From Pseudomonas putida W15Oct28 (GTDB lineage: Bacteria; Pseudomonadota; Gammaproteobacteria; Pseudomonadales; Pseudomonadaceae), in the NCBI RefSeq assembly GCF_000708715.2, contig NZ_JENB01000015.1, forward strand, positions 1 to 64,000: a stretch of 64,000 bases of DNA, given 5' to 3'. A program made the translations under genes and the position numbers. Below, one piece after another: positions 34,951 through 43,795 of this stretch. How positions within the stretch are numbered: position 1 is the first letter of the stretch; the number at the start of each line of letters is the position of its first letter. Under the pieces are notes generated by a model. It worked only from the letters and a program-made list of their open reading frames with translations. It made no database searches and was not told where the DNA came from.

Positions 34951-35160
34951 GCTGCCACCTGTCAGCCGTCAAGCAGAAGGGTGGCAGCTGTACGTGGGTT
35001 GACGGACCGGCGGAATTGAGAAGCTCCGGCGCACGCAAGCGTGCCCGCACGTACAGCCACCATAAAGAGGCGCCATAACTCAAAACCATCGCGGCCCGTC
35101 AAAGCCGTGTCGCTGATGAGCAGCGACGGGCCCAGACTAGAGCCCCAATAGGGCACCCGC
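34951..35160 (-). ncRNA. Structured 5' leader with H-type pseudoknot ahead of the DUF6124-type gene
   Basis: Read on the minus strand, four segments occur in the order A-B-A'-B': CCGTCAA (35005-34999), GCTGCCACC (34988-34980), TTGACGG (34972-34966), GGTGGCAGC (34959-34951). A pairs perfectly with A' (7 bp) and B with B' (9 bp), with connecting loops of 10, 7 and 6 bases, the geometry of an H-type pseudoknot. Further upstream are an 8-bp stem GGCCCGTC/GACGGGCC enclosing a GTCGCTG/CAGCGAC hairpin and a GCACGC-TT-GCGTGC hairpin. B' ends six bases before the ribosome-binding site. Whether it is transcribed as part of the mRNA is inferred. Confidence 0.5.
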
Positions 35161-35240
35161 AACGGAAAATAGGCGGCAACAGTATCTTTGGGAAATGCCC
35201 TACAAGAAAGCGAAACATTCTGATTTTTCGAAGCAAATAG

Positions 35241-35308
35241 ACATCATTTTGGATGGGGTAGCCTGCGGCAGATTGCGGCCTGAGATGGGGGAAGTCTTGG
35301 GAGTGCGG
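35241..35308. repeat. Left copy of a pcaJ-downstream sequence
   Basis: This stretch resembles 44,972-45,042 in the same orientation, including an exact GATGGGGTAGCCTGC (35252 and 44984). The second copy lies between REPs downstream of intact pcaJ; this one directly abuts the decayed pcaJ fragment. Confidence 0.6.
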
Positions 35309-35311
35309 TTG

Positions 35312-35443
35312 CTAGTTGCCAACTAGGGGCGGTGCGCAGATGCCCAGGTTTATGTAGGCGCTTTCCTGAATGTCTGCGGCCACGCGCTGGGCCATCTCGG
35401 TGCGGAAGAGCTTTTTGGTGATGGTCATGGCAGCCCTCAAACA
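35312..35443 (-). pseudogene. Decayed fragment of pcaI 3' end and pcaJ 5' end
   Basis: From the ATG at 35428 the minus strand encodes 38 residues that match the N-terminus of intact PcaJ (45293-45934) at 32 of 38 positions, then meets TAG at 35312-35314 and similarity ends. The preceding bases keep the last three codons and stop of pcaI (Lys-Ala-Val-stop) and the short intercistronic spacer. The rest of both genes is absent. This is a remnant of a second pcaIJ copy and is unlikely to be functional. Confidence 0.85.
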
Positions 35444-35520
35444 GCTTTACCTGAGTCGACAGTAACCTGCCCCCTGCCTACCATTGAAGCCACCACTGAC
35501 ATCAATCAAAGGAATGATTC

Positions 35521-35973
35521 ATGCAACGACGCGACGTACTCAAGACGGTTGCAGGGGCCGTGGCTGTAGCGATGGCTGTTCCTGTGATGGCTGCTGAACA
35601 AAAGCATGAACACCACCACGAGCAGGGTGCCGGGGGAGATAAAAAGTACGGGCGTCTTGTCGACAGCAGCAGTGACTGCCAGAAGACGGGGGAAGCGTGC
35701 CTGGCTCATTGCCTGGTGCTGCTGAGCCAGGGCGACAAGGATATGGCTGCCTGTGCCCAGTCTGTCAGTGAGTTGTTGGCAACCTGCAATGCCTTGATGA
35801 AACTGGCCCTGCAGGGTTCCAGGTTCACACCCGCCATGGCAAAGGTCGCCGCCGATGTTTGCAGCAGTTGCGAGACGCAATGCCGCAAGCATGAAACAGA
35901 ACACGCCGAGTGCAAGGCTTGCGCCGATTCCTGTGCGGCATGCCTCGACGCGTGCAAGGCTGTAGCGGCGTGA
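35521..35973 (+). CDS. Tat-exported Cys-rich four-helix-bundle copper-binding protein (Csp1-like)
   Basis: This 150-residue protein has a twin-arginine signal (MQRRDVLKTVAGAVAVAMAVPVMA), a His-rich stretch KHEHHHEQ just after it, and 13 cysteines in the mature part, many spaced CxxC or CxxxC along predicted helices (VCSSCETQC, AECKACADSCAACLDAC). This matches the four-helix-bundle copper storage proteins (Csp1), in which Cys residues line the bundle core and bind many Cu(I) ions. No copper efflux gene is adjacent; the neighbouring operon on the other strand is for nickel uptake. Metal specificity is inferred from the family. Confidence 0.87.
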   Translation: MQRRDVLKTVAGAVAVAMAVPVMAAEQKHEHHHEQGAGGDKKYGRLVDSSSDCQKTGEACLAHCLVLLSQGDKDMAACAQSVSELLATCNALMKLALQGSRFTPAMAKVAADVCSSCETQCRKHETEHAECKACADSCAACLDACKAVAA

Positions 35974-35987
35974 GTTGACCCTGGCGA

Positions 35988-36803
35988 CTACGCCAATGAG
36001 GTACTGACTTGAGCGCTGGTCTTTGCCGGGTGCTCAGGCAGTACTGCGGCTTGCAGCTGTTGCCCTGCAGGATGGTCGAACGAAAGGTCGGCGTTCACCA
36101 CCCGGTCCTCGACGATGCGCCCCCCGTCAAGCACTACAACCCGCTGGCAGAAGTACCGCACCAGGCTGAGGTCATGGGTAATCAGCAGGAAGGCAGTACC
36201 CTTGTCGCGACGCAGTGCATTCAGCCTTTGCAGCAGTTGCAGCTGCAGCACACGGTCCAGGTTCGACAGTGCCTCGTCGAGCACCACCAGCTTTGGTGAG
36301 ATCGCCAGCGCCCGGGCGAGGTTGGCACGCTGCAGCTGCCCACCGCTGAGCTGTTGCGGCAAGCGTTCGGCATGCTCTGCGCGCAGGCCCATGTGTTCCA
36401 GTAACTCGACGGTGCGGGTGCGCCGGGCTGCGTCACCCAGATCGCTCAGGTGACGCAACGGTTCGGCAATGCTCCAGCCGATGCTGCGCTGCGGGTTGAA
36501 TGCGCCGGGGGCGTCCTGGAACACCAGCTGCACGTTGCGCTGGAAGGCCCGTGCCTGTTCGCCGCGCAGTTGGTTGACGGCTTGTCCGGCGAAGGTTACC
36601 TGGCCCTGGCTCGGTGTTTCCAGCCCGAGCAGCAGGCGGGCGAGGGTGCTTTTGCCACTGCCGCTAGTGCCCAGTAAACCGACCGATTCGCCCGGGTGAA
36701 GCTGAAGGTCGATGTCGTCGAGTACCGGCAGCCAGTCACGTTTGTGTAGCAGCCCGCCTGTACGGTAGCGGTGACTGAGTTGGTGGACATGCAGCAGGCT
36801 CAT
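35988..36803 (-). CDS. nikE: Nickel ABC transporter ATP-binding protein NikE
   Basis: This 271-residue ABC ATPase of the Dpp/Nik group has Walker A GTSGSGKST, signature LSGGQLQRANLARAL and Walker B LVVLDEALSNLD. It overlaps nikD by four bases and is the last gene of nikABCDE. The pair of ATPases powers the NikBC channel. Confidence 0.9.
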   Translation of the reverse strand: MSLLHVHQLSHRYRTGGLLHKRDWLPVLDDIDLQLHPGESVGLLGTSGSGKSTLARLLLGLETPSQGQVTFAGQAVNQLRGEQARAFQRNVQLVFQDAPGAFNPQRSIGWSIAEPLRHLSDLGDAARRTRTVELLEHMGLRAEHAERLPQQLSGGQLQRANLARALAISPKLVVLDEALSNLDRVLQLQLLQRLNALRRDKGTAFLLITHDLSLVRYFCQRVVVLDGGRIVEDRVVNADLSFDHPAGQQLQAAVLPEHPAKTSAQVSTSLA

Positions 36804-37570
36804 GGCTGGCTCCCGCAGAGGATTCGATGGGCTTCGAGCAAGGTGCGCGCGGTGTCGCTGGCAGGGCGGGTGAACAGTGCATGCACGGGTTGGCGCTCGA
36901 CGATGCGGCCCGCGTCCATCACTGCGACCTGACCGGCGCAGCGAGCGACCACACCCATGTCATGGGTCACCAGCAACACCCCGAGGCCATGCAGTTCAAC
37001 CAGCTCCATCAGCAAATCGAGAAACCGCGCCTGGCTTACGGCGTCGAGGTCGCTGGTGGGTTCGTCGGCCAGCAGAAACGGGGTTTCGGCCATCAGTGCC
37101 AAGGCGATCATCATGCGCTGCAGCATGCCGCCGCTGAGTTGAAAGGCGAACGATTGCAATACGCGAGCGTGATCCGCCAGGCCGACGGCTGCAAGGCAAT
37201 GGGCCATGCGCTCACGGGCGTGTGCGCCGGTGGTGCCGCGTTGGCGAAGGGTTTCCAGCCCGTGGCTGGCCATGTTGCGTACCGGGTTGAACGCACTGCG
37301 TGGGTTTTGCAGCACCAGGCTGGCCAGGCGGCCGCGCGCCTGGGTGGCGCTCACCGGTTGGTCGTCGAGCAGCAACTGGCCCTGGGTGCGCATTACCCCA
37401 GCAGGCAGCAGGTCGAGCATGCCCAGGCAGCTGAGCGACTTGCCCGAACCGCTGGCCCCGACCAGTGCACACACTTCACCGCGCTGCAGTTGCAGGTCAA
37501 CGCCATGCACCAGCGTGCCGGCCTGGGCCTCGATGCGCAGGTCACGGACTTCGAGGGTAGATGGGGTCAT
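36800..37570 (-). CDS. nikD: Nickel ABC transporter ATP-binding protein NikD
   Basis: This 256-residue ATPase subunit has Walker A GASGSGKS, signature LSGGMLQRMMIALAL and Walker B FLLADEPTSDLDAV. LSGGMLQR is the form seen in NikD. It starts on the base before the nikC stop codon. Confidence 0.9.
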   Translation of the reverse strand: MTPSTLEVRDLRIEAQAGTLVHGVDLQLQRGEVCALVGASGSGKSLSCLGMLDLLPAGVMRTQGQLLLDDQPVSATQARGRLASLVLQNPRSAFNPVRNMASHGLETLRQRGTTGAHARERMAHCLAAVGLADHARVLQSFAFQLSGGMLQRMMIALALMAETPFLLADEPTSDLDAVSQARFLDLLMELVELHGLGVLLVTHDMGVVARCAGQVAVMDAGRIVERQPVHALFTRPASDTARTLLEAHRILCGSQP

Positions 37571-38416
37571 CTAATGGTGCTCCCGGGTCGGGTCCAGGCG
37601 GTCGCGCAGCGCATCGCCCAGCAGGTTGAAGGCCATCACCGAGAAGAAAATCATCAGCCCCGGCAACAGCAGCAGCTGTGGGTGAGTCCAGATGAACTCC
37701 TTGGCATCGTTGATCATCACGCCCCATTCGGCGGTGGGCGGTGTCACGCCCAGGCCGAGGAAGGACAGGCCCGAGACGTGCAGCATCATGTGGCCGATGT
37801 CCATGGTCGCCAGTACCAGCAGAGGGCCGGCGATGTTTGGCAGCACGTGCTGGCGCAGACGGGTCAAACGTGAGGCACCGGCCAGCCGCGAGGCCAGCAC
37901 GTATTCGCGGCCGCGCTGGGCAATCACCATGCCGCGTACCATGCGCGCATACCAGGCCCAATGGGACAAGGCGATGGCGATGATCACGTTGGTCAGGCCG
38001 GTGCCCAGCAAGGTGACGAAGAAAAACGCCAGCACCAGGGTCGGGAAGGTCATGAACATGTCGCACAGGCGCATCAGCAGCAGGTCGGTGCGCCCGCCGA
38101 CGAAGCCGGCCACGCCACCCACGGCCAGCCCGAGCGCCAGTACCAGCGCCAGTGTCAGCATCACGCTGCCCAGCGATAGCCGGGTGCCGACGATCAGGCG
38201 CGACAGCAGGTCGCGGCCCAGGTGATCGGTGCCCAGCCAGTGACTGGCGTCCGGTGGCAGCAGGCGCTGACTGAGGTCCACCAGATCGGGATCATGCGGG
38301 GCCAGCCACTGGCCAAACAGGGCCAGTACCACCAGCAGGCCCACCAAGACCGCACCGAGGACCAGGCCAGCATGGCCCCCCAGTGCCGGCCGACGGATTG
38401 CAGAGAGAACGCTCAT
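37571..38416 (-). CDS. nikC: Nickel ABC transporter permease NikC
   Basis: This 281-residue inner-membrane permease has about six helices. [21 protein letters not shown] and [22 protein letters not shown] are the conserved DppC/NikC segments, and the EAA loop is near [24 protein letters not shown]. The ATG at 38416 overlaps nikB by four bases; a much longer in-frame upstream extension lies inside nikB and was rejected. Confidence 0.92.
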   Translation of the reverse strand: MSVLSAIRRPALGGHAGLVLGAVLVGLLVVLALFGQWLAPHDPDLVDLSQRLLPPDASHWLGTDHLGRDLLSRLIVGTRLSLGSVMLTLALVLALGLAVGGVAGFVGGRTDLLLMRLCDMFMTFPTLVLAFFFVTLLGTGLTNVIIAIALSHWAWYARMVRGMVIAQRGREYVLASRLAGASRLTRLRQHVLPNIAGPLLVLATMDIGHMMLHVSGLSFLGLGVTPPTAEWGVMINDAKEFIWTHPQLLLLPGLMIFFSVMAFNLLGDALRDRLDPTREHH

Positions 38417-39354
38417 GCGCTTGCGCCCTCCAGCCGGCTGCGCGGGTCGAGCCAGGCGTAGCACACGTCTACCAACAGGTTGCACACCATCAGCAGGCCG
38501 GTCAGCAACAGGGTGAAGCATTGCATCACCGGGAAGTCGCGGTTGAGCACCGCCGAGACGGCGAAACGACCCACCCCGGGCCAGGCGAAGATGGTCTCGA
38601 TCACCAGTGCACCGCCGATCAGTTCGCCCACGTGCATGCCGGTGGCCGTGACAAATGGCAGCCAGGCGTTGCGCAGCACATGGTCGCGCCACACCTGGCG
38701 CTCGGGCAGGCCGCGGGCGCGGGCGTAGGTGACATGGCGTTGGCCGCTGGCTTCTAGCAGGCTGGCGCGTAGCAGGCGGGCGTTGATCGACATCGACATC
38801 AGCGCAATGGCCAGCACCGGCATCACCAGCTGCCCGGCCGTGCCCCGGCCCAGCGGCGGCAGCCAGCCCAGCCACAGCGAGAACAGGGCGATCAGCAGGA
38901 ATGCCAGCCAGAAATTGGGCATCGACACGCCAAGAAAGGTGACCGCTCTCACCGCATGGTCGGGCCAGCGCCCTTGCCAGCGCGCGGCCATGAGCCCAAG
39001 CGGAATCGACAGCAACAGCGTGCAGGCCAGTGCCAGGCCGCCCAGTTGCAGGGTCGCAGGCAGGTAGTACAACAGGTCATCGAGTACTGGCCGACCGGTC
39101 AGGTAGGAAATACCGAAATCCAGGTGCAGGGCTTTCCAGAGCCAGGTCAGGTACTGCTCGTACAAGGGACGATCCAGGCCCAAGGCATGGCGTACCTCGG
39201 CGATGGCCGCGTCGGTCGGCGGGATATGCGACAGCCGCAGATAATCCAGGGCAGGGTCCGTGCTGCCCAGGTGCAGCAGTACGAACACCAGCAGCGACAC
39301 ACCGAACATTACCGGCAGCAGTAACACCAGGCGCAGCAGAATGTAGCGCAGCAT
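38413..39354 (-). CDS. nikB: Nickel ABC transporter permease NikB
   Basis: This 313-residue DppB-type permease has the typical opening [24 protein letters not shown], the [12 protein letters not shown] segment and the C-terminal [18 protein letters not shown] motif. It starts just after the nikA stop with a one-base gap. Confidence 0.93.
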   Translation of the reverse strand: MLRYILLRLVLLLPVMFGVSLLVFVLLHLGSTDPALDYLRLSHIPPTDAAIAEVRHALGLDRPLYEQYLTWLWKALHLDFGISYLTGRPVLDDLLYYLPATLQLGGLALACTLLLSIPLGLMAARWQGRWPDHAVRAVTFLGVSMPNFWLAFLLIALFSLWLGWLPPLGRGTAGQLVMPVLAIALMSMSINARLLRASLLEASGQRHVTYARARGLPERQVWRDHVLRNAWLPFVTATGMHVGELIGGALVIETIFAWPGVGRFAVSAVLNRDFPVMQCFTLLLTGLLMVCNLLVDVCYAWLDPRSRLEGASA

Positions 39355-39355
39355 G

Positions 39356-40930
39356 TCAGTGTTCCTGCTTCGGCGTCATGGCCTCGAACGGCACATCGAA
39401 CAATGTGCTGCCGAACTCGACGTGTTCAACCGAACTACGGCGCACGCTGATGGCGGTGAGGTGTGAGATGGGCAGGTACACCGCTTGTTCATGCAGGGTG
39501 GTGAGGATGAAGCGGTACTGCTCGGCGCGCTGTTTCTCGTCGGTGCTTGCCAGCACTTTGCCGATGCGTTGATCCAGCTCGTTCTTGATCGCCAGGCCGC
39601 GCTGGGCCATGTAGTCGGCGTGGCCGGCATAGCGCATGGAGCTGACGAACGAGTGCGGATCGTAGGGCGCGCCCCAAGTGTCGGCGAAGATCATGCCGAA
39701 ATCGCCGTCGCGCTGCCTGCGTACCAAGGCACCTTCCTCAACGGCGCGCAGCTCGATGTGGATGCCGACCTTGGCCAGTTCGCCTTGCAGCACTTCTGCG
39801 AGGCTTTTTTGCAAGGCACTGGTGCCGAGGAACACCAGTTCGATCGAAAGCGGCTCCCCGCCCTTGCTGCGCACAGGGGCGCCGGGCGCGAGTGCCCAGC
39901 CGGCAGACTCCAGTGCTTGCTTCGCCTGAGCGGGGTCGTACGGATAAGGTTTCAGGCCGATGTCTGCATAGGGCATGTTGCGGGCGAACAGCGTGTCAGC
40001 CCGTGGCTCCAGGCCGTAGAGGATCTTGTCGATGATGGCCTGCTTGTTCACGGCCTCATTGATCGCCTGGCGCACTGCCAGGTCGCGGGTGGCGCCACGG
40101 CCGGTATTCATGGCCAGTGTACGGGTGGCCAGCGGTGCGGAAAGGGCAGTGGCGTAGCCCTGGTCGCGCAGGCGGACGAAGGTGCCGGCGGTGATCTCGC
40201 CAGCGGCACCCTGGATCAGCTCGACTTCACCGGCCTGCAGGGCCAGGGCACGGCTGTTTGGGTCGGGAATGACCTTCACCATGACTTCGTCGAAGGCCGG
40301 TTTCGGCCCCCAGTACAGGGGGTTGCGCACGAAGCGGTCGAATTCGCCCAGGCGTGATTCAGCGCGCATCCAGGGCCCGGTACCGACTGGCTGGCCAGGC
40401 TTGGTATCAACGGCGCCGAAGCGCAGCGGGCGAACTTGTGCCAGCTCCATCAGGGTCGGGTAGTAAGGGTGCTTGAGCACCAGGCGCAAGGTCAGGCGAT
40501 CGGGGGCCTCGACATGCTCGAGGGTGCTGACCAGCTCCATCCAGCGATGGCGTTGCCTATTGGCCAGGACCGCGTCCAGGTTGGCCTTGGCAGCTGTGGA
40601 GTCGAACGGCGTGCCATCGCTGAAGCGCACCCCGTCGCGCAGGGTGAAGGTGTAGGTCTTGCCATCTTCGGAGACGTACCACCGGGTAGCCAGCCACGGC
40701 TCAACAGTGCCTGCGTGGGTGTAGCGCACCAGGGGCTCGTAAACCATGGCCTGGGCGTACATCTGATTGGGCGAGTAACCGCGCGGGTCAAGGGGGCCGG
40801 CGTTGACGGGCCAGGAGTACACCAGTGTCCGGCCTGGCGGCGTGGTGTCAGCGGCGTGAGCGAAAGCGCTCACTGCGAGGAAAAGGATGCCCCATAGGGC
40901 GGGCTTTTTTTTACCAGGCTGCTGCTTCAC
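39356..40930 (-). CDS. nikA: Nickel ABC transporter substrate-binding protein NikA
   Basis: This 524-residue family-5 binding protein captures nickel, in E. coli as a small-ligand complex, in the periplasm. A signal peptide ends near AFAHA. The [25 protein letters not shown] opening and [19 protein letters not shown] region are NikA-like rather than peptide-binding. GTG at 40930 is the start, with a G-rich GTGGGGGAC ribosome-binding stretch. It heads the nikABCDE operon, divergent from nikR; the NikR operator lies about 47-74 bases upstream. Confidence 0.92.
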   Translation of the reverse strand: MKQQPGKKKPALWGILFLAVSAFAHAADTTPPGRTLVYSWPVNAGPLDPRGYSPNQMYAQAMVYEPLVRYTHAGTVEPWLATRWYVSEDGKTYTFTLRDGVRFSDGTPFDSTAAKANLDAVLANRQRHRWMELVSTLEHVEAPDRLTLRLVLKHPYYPTLMELAQVRPLRFGAVDTKPGQPVGTGPWMRAESRLGEFDRFVRNPLYWGPKPAFDEVMVKVIPDPNSRALALQAGEVELIQGAAGEITAGTFVRLRDQGYATALSAPLATRTLAMNTGRGATRDLAVRQAINEAVNKQAIIDKILYGLEPRADTLFARNMPYADIGLKPYPYDPAQAKQALESAGWALAPGAPVRSKGGEPLSIELVFLGTSALQKSLAEVLQGELAKVGIHIELRAVEEGALVRRQRDGDFGMIFADTWGAPYDPHSFVSSMRYAGHADYMAQRGLAIKNELDQRIGKVLASTDEKQRAEQYRFILTTLHEQAVYLPISHLTAISVRRSSVEHVEFGSTLFDVPFEAMTPKQEH

Positions 40931-40976
40931 ACTGCGTCCCCCACTTCAACGGAGGCCGTAGGCTAAAGAGCGGTGG

Positions 40977-41004
40977 GTATGATGTCTATGCAAAATCATC
41001 TTAC
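40977..41004. promoter_or_regulatory. NikR operator
   Basis: GTATGA at 40977-40982 and TCTTAC at 40999-41004 are separated by exactly 16 bases, matching the E. coli nik operator plan GTATGA-N16-TCATAC with one mismatch. The site lies between nikA and nikR and comes within 2 bases of the nikR ribosome-binding site, so nickel-loaded NikR could repress both nikABCDE and its own gene. Confidence 0.85.
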
Positions 41005-41017
41005 TGGAAGTTACAAA

Positions 41018-41452
41018 ATGCAACGGATCACCATCACGCTTGACGAAGAGCTGCTCGATCTCATCGACCGGCGGGTGGAGACTCAAGGCTATCAGGGGCG
41101 CTCGGAGGCGATTCGTGATCTGCTGCGCAATGGCCTGCGTGAAGCCGAGACCCAGCCGAACGATACGCCTTGTGTAGCAGTGGTCAGTTACTTGTACGAC
41201 CACGCCACCCGTGAGTTGCCCAAACGGCTGAACCAGACCCTGCACGCTCACCATGACCTGACCCGCTCCACGCTGCATGTGCATCTGGACGCGGGCCATT
41301 GCCTGGAAGTGTCGGTGTTGCAGGGGGAAAGCGGCCCTGTTGGCGAGCTGGCCCGTCAGTTGATGGTCGAGCGTGGCGTAGAGCACGGTCACGTCCAGAT
41401 CATGCCTTCACCGGTATCGGCCTGTTTGGCGGCGGGTAAGCACCACAAATAA
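41018..41452 (+). CDS. nikR: Nickel-responsive transcriptional regulator NikR
   Basis: This 144-residue ribbon-helix-helix repressor has the DNA-binding domain at residues 1-45 (MQRITITLDEELLDLIDRRV) and an ACT-like nickel domain after it. The four high-affinity nickel ligands of E. coli NikR are present at the same numbers: H76, H87, H89 and C95. The ATG at 41018 has GGAAG upstream; an in-frame extension through the operator was rejected. It is divergent from nikA. Confidence 0.96.
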   Translation: MQRITITLDEELLDLIDRRVETQGYQGRSEAIRDLLRNGLREAETQPNDTPCVAVVSYLYDHATRELPKRLNQTLHAHHDLTRSTLHVHLDAGHCLEVSVLQGESGPVGELARQLMVERGVEHGHVQIMPSPVSACLAAGKHHK

Positions 41453-41516
41453 AGTTTCAGCATGCAGCACCGGGGCTGCGCAGTGCTTCAGTGACAGGCG
41501 CATGCGTGGCCCTTTT

Positions 41517-43607
41517 TCAGAGGTTCAGGGTAAGGCTGACACTGAGGTTGCGCGGCTCACCGGGCATCACCCAGGCGCTGTTGTAGGCGCGCTCGTAGTA
41601 TTTGCGGTCGAACAGGTTGTTCAGGTTCAGCCCGAGGGTTAACTGTTCGCTGGCTTTGTAATGGGCAAGCAGGTCGACGGTGCTGTAGGCGGGCAGGGTG
41701 AAGCGGCTGCCAGACTGCCCGGAGCGTTCACCCACATAGTTGAACGCGGCCCCCACATCTGACCCGCGCAGTGCGCCTTTCTGGAACTCGTACACGCCCA
41801 ACAGGCTGCCGCTGTGGCGCGCGATACCGAGCAGGTCGCTGCCTGCGGGTACGGCGGCATCACCCTTGGTCACTTCAGCATCGATGTAGGCATACGCGCC
41901 GATGATGCGCAGGGCATCGCTGGCCTGGCCGCTGAACTGCAGGTCCAGGCCCTGGCTTCGTGCCTTGCCGGCGGCCACGCTGTCACCCAGCGCGTCGGTG
42001 GTGACGACGTTTTCCTTGTCGATGTGGAACAGGGCGACGGTGGCGCCGATACGGCTGTCGAACAGGTCGAGCTTCAGGCCGGTTTCATAGCCCAGGCCTT
42101 TCTCCGGCTTGTACACCTGGCCCTGCGTGCCGATGGTGTTGGGCTTGAACGAGGTCGAGGCGTTGGCAAACACGCCCACCTGCGGGGTCAGCTGGTAGAG
42201 CACGCCAGTGCGCGCAGTGGCGACATCCTTTTGCTGGCTGTTGCTGACACCCGTAGCGCGGTTCAGCGCGGTCTGCTCGAACCGTTCAAGGCGCACGCCG
42301 AGCAGGCCGCGCAGGCGTTCTGTGAAGGCGATCTGGTCCTGCAGGTTGAGGGCATAGCTTTCGGTATGTTCGTGGAAGTCGTTGGCCCGGGTCAGCGTCG
42401 GCTTGGGCTGGCCGTACACAGGGTTGTAGATATCCAGCCCATACTCCCGCAGCGTCGCGCTTTGCGGGTACTTCTGGCTGTTGCGGTAGTTCTCGTATTC
42501 CAGGCCCGCGAGCGTCTGATGTTGCCAGCCGGCCCAGTCGAAGCTGCCGTGCAGTTCGGCCTGGGTAATGCTGTCGTTCCATTCGAAATCGCGCTCGCGG
42601 TAGAAGCGGGTAATGGTGGTGCCGATCAGGGCCTGGGGCTCGGAGCTTGCGCCCTTCAGCGTGCCTTGGGTGTAGTGGTTGGCCAGGCGCAGTTTCAAGG
42701 CGTCGTTCAGGTAGTGCTCGAGTGCCAGGTCGATGGTCTGGTTATCGTTGCGGATCTGCCCGTCGTTCGGCTCGCCCATGAACGTCGAGCGCTTGACCGA
42801 GCCCAACTCGCCATTGACTGCCGGGATGCCGCGGTCGAACACCGTTTCGGTGCGGGAAAATTCGGTGTCCAGCAACAGTCGGGTATCGGGCGAGAGCTGC
42901 CAGCTCAACGACGGGCTGATGATGCGCCGCTGGCTGTCGACATGGTCGCGAAAACTGCCGTTGTCCTCGACGGCCATGTTCACCCGCCCCAGCAGGTTGC
43001 CTTGGCTGTCGAGCGGCGAGTTGACGTCGAGGCTGCTGCGGTAGCGGTCCCAGGTGCCGGCGCTGACGCTCAGGTTGCTGAACGCCTCGGCCTCGGGGCG
43101 CTTGCTCACGATGTTGACCAGGCCGCCCGGGTCGCCGCGCCCGTACAGGCTGGCCGCAGGGCCCTTGAGCACCTCGATGCGTTCGATGCTTGCAGCGTCG
43201 GGCGCGCTGTAGCTGCCACGGTTGATGGCGAAGCCGTTTTTGTACAACTCGCCGGTGGTGAAGCCGCGCACGCTGTAGTTGAGAAACGTCAGGCCACCGA
43301 AATTGTTCTGCCGCGAAACGCCGCCGGCGAAATCCAGCGCGCGGTCGATGCGCGTGGTGTTGAGGTCCTTGAGCACCTGGGCGGGCACCACGTCGATGCT
43401 CTGCGGGGTGTCGCGGATGTCGGTGTCGGTCCGCGTTGCAGTGGCCGAGCGTGTCGCGCGGTAGCCCTGTACCGGGCCATCGGCGCGCTCCTCGAGGTAG
43501 GAATCGGTGATCGAAAGTTCGTCCAGTGTCAGGGGTTGCGCCGCCGAGACCGGTTGCCCGATAAGTCCCAGGGTGAAGCCTGCCAGCAGCGGTGCACGAT
43601 GTTTCAA
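41517..43607 (-). CDS. TonB-dependent outer-membrane receptor (siderophore-receptor family)
   Basis: This 696-residue receptor has a signal peptide ending near PVSA, a TonB-box-like LTLDELSITDS, a plug domain with DTPQSIDVVPAQVLKDL and GDPGGLVNIVSKRP, and a 22-strand barrel to the C-terminus. It lacks an N-terminal STN signalling domain. The TTG at 43607 was chosen because TGGAGG lies seven bases upstream and it starts the signal peptide. It converges with nikR and sits behind a Zur-like palindrome, so a nickel, zinc or cobalt chelate is as plausible as an iron siderophore. The substrate is unknown. Confidence 0.88.
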   Translation of the reverse strand: MKHRAPLLAGFTLGLIGQPVSAAQPLTLDELSITDSYLEERADGPVQGYRATRSATATRTDTDIRDTPQSIDVVPAQVLKDLNTTRIDRALDFAGGVSRQNNFGGLTFLNYSVRGFTTGELYKNGFAINRGSYSAPDAASIERIEVLKGPAASLYGRGDPGGLVNIVSKRPEAEAFSNLSVSAGTWDRYRSSLDVNSPLDSQGNLLGRVNMAVEDNGSFRDHVDSQRRIISPSLSWQLSPDTRLLLDTEFSRTETVFDRGIPAVNGELGSVKRSTFMGEPNDGQIRNDNQTIDLALEHYLNDALKLRLANHYTQGTLKGASSEPQALIGTTITRFYRERDFEWNDSITQAELHGSFDWAGWQHQTLAGLEYENYRNSQKYPQSATLREYGLDIYNPVYGQPKPTLTRANDFHEHTESYALNLQDQIAFTERLRGLLGVRLERFEQTALNRATGVSNSQQKDVATARTGVLYQLTPQVGVFANASTSFKPNTIGTQGQVYKPEKGLGYETGLKLDLFDSRIGATVALFHIDKENVVTTDALGDSVAAGKARSQGLDLQFSGQASDALRIIGAYAYIDAEVTKGDAAVPAGSDLLGIARHSGSLLGVYEFQKGALRGSDVGAAFNYVGERSGQSGSRFTLPAYSTVDLLAHYKASEQLTLGLNLNNLFDRKYYERAYNSAWVMPGEPRNLSVSLTLNL

Positions 43608-43626
43608 GGTAGAGCCTCCAAAGTAG

Positions 43627-43643
43627 ATGTAATAACATAACAT
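43627..43643. promoter_or_regulatory. Zur-like operator upstream of the TonB-dependent receptor
   Basis: ATGTAAT-AAC-ATAACAT is a 7-3-7 imperfect palindrome that matches the gammaproteobacterial Zur core ATGTTAT-ANT-ATAACAT with one half-site mismatch. It lies 20-36 bases before the receptor's start codon, in the likely core promoter. The match is by eye; Fur-type sites would need a GATAAT-rich array, which is not present. Confidence 0.6.
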
Positions 43644-43795
43644 TAGAGATTTGAAGAAATCCAGCCCCGACAGTTACGTTGCTGCGTGCACAGGTCAGCA
43701 ACGCGCGACTTGCGCGCTGATTCAGGAAATTGTGTGTTGGCCTATGGGTGAGCGGCGCATCCGGTGATAATGGGGGCAATGACAAGGGCCATACC

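Noticed and set aside
34962..35162. A 66-codon minus-strand frame upstream of the DUF6124-type gene
   Set aside because: It has no convincing ribosome-binding site and coincides with the paired segments of the leader, so conservation there is better explained by RNA structure.
34100..35520. Prophage or integrative element at tRNA-Ser
   Set aside because: There is no integrase, no repeat of the tRNA 3' end and no phage gene downstream; only small genes and a terminator.
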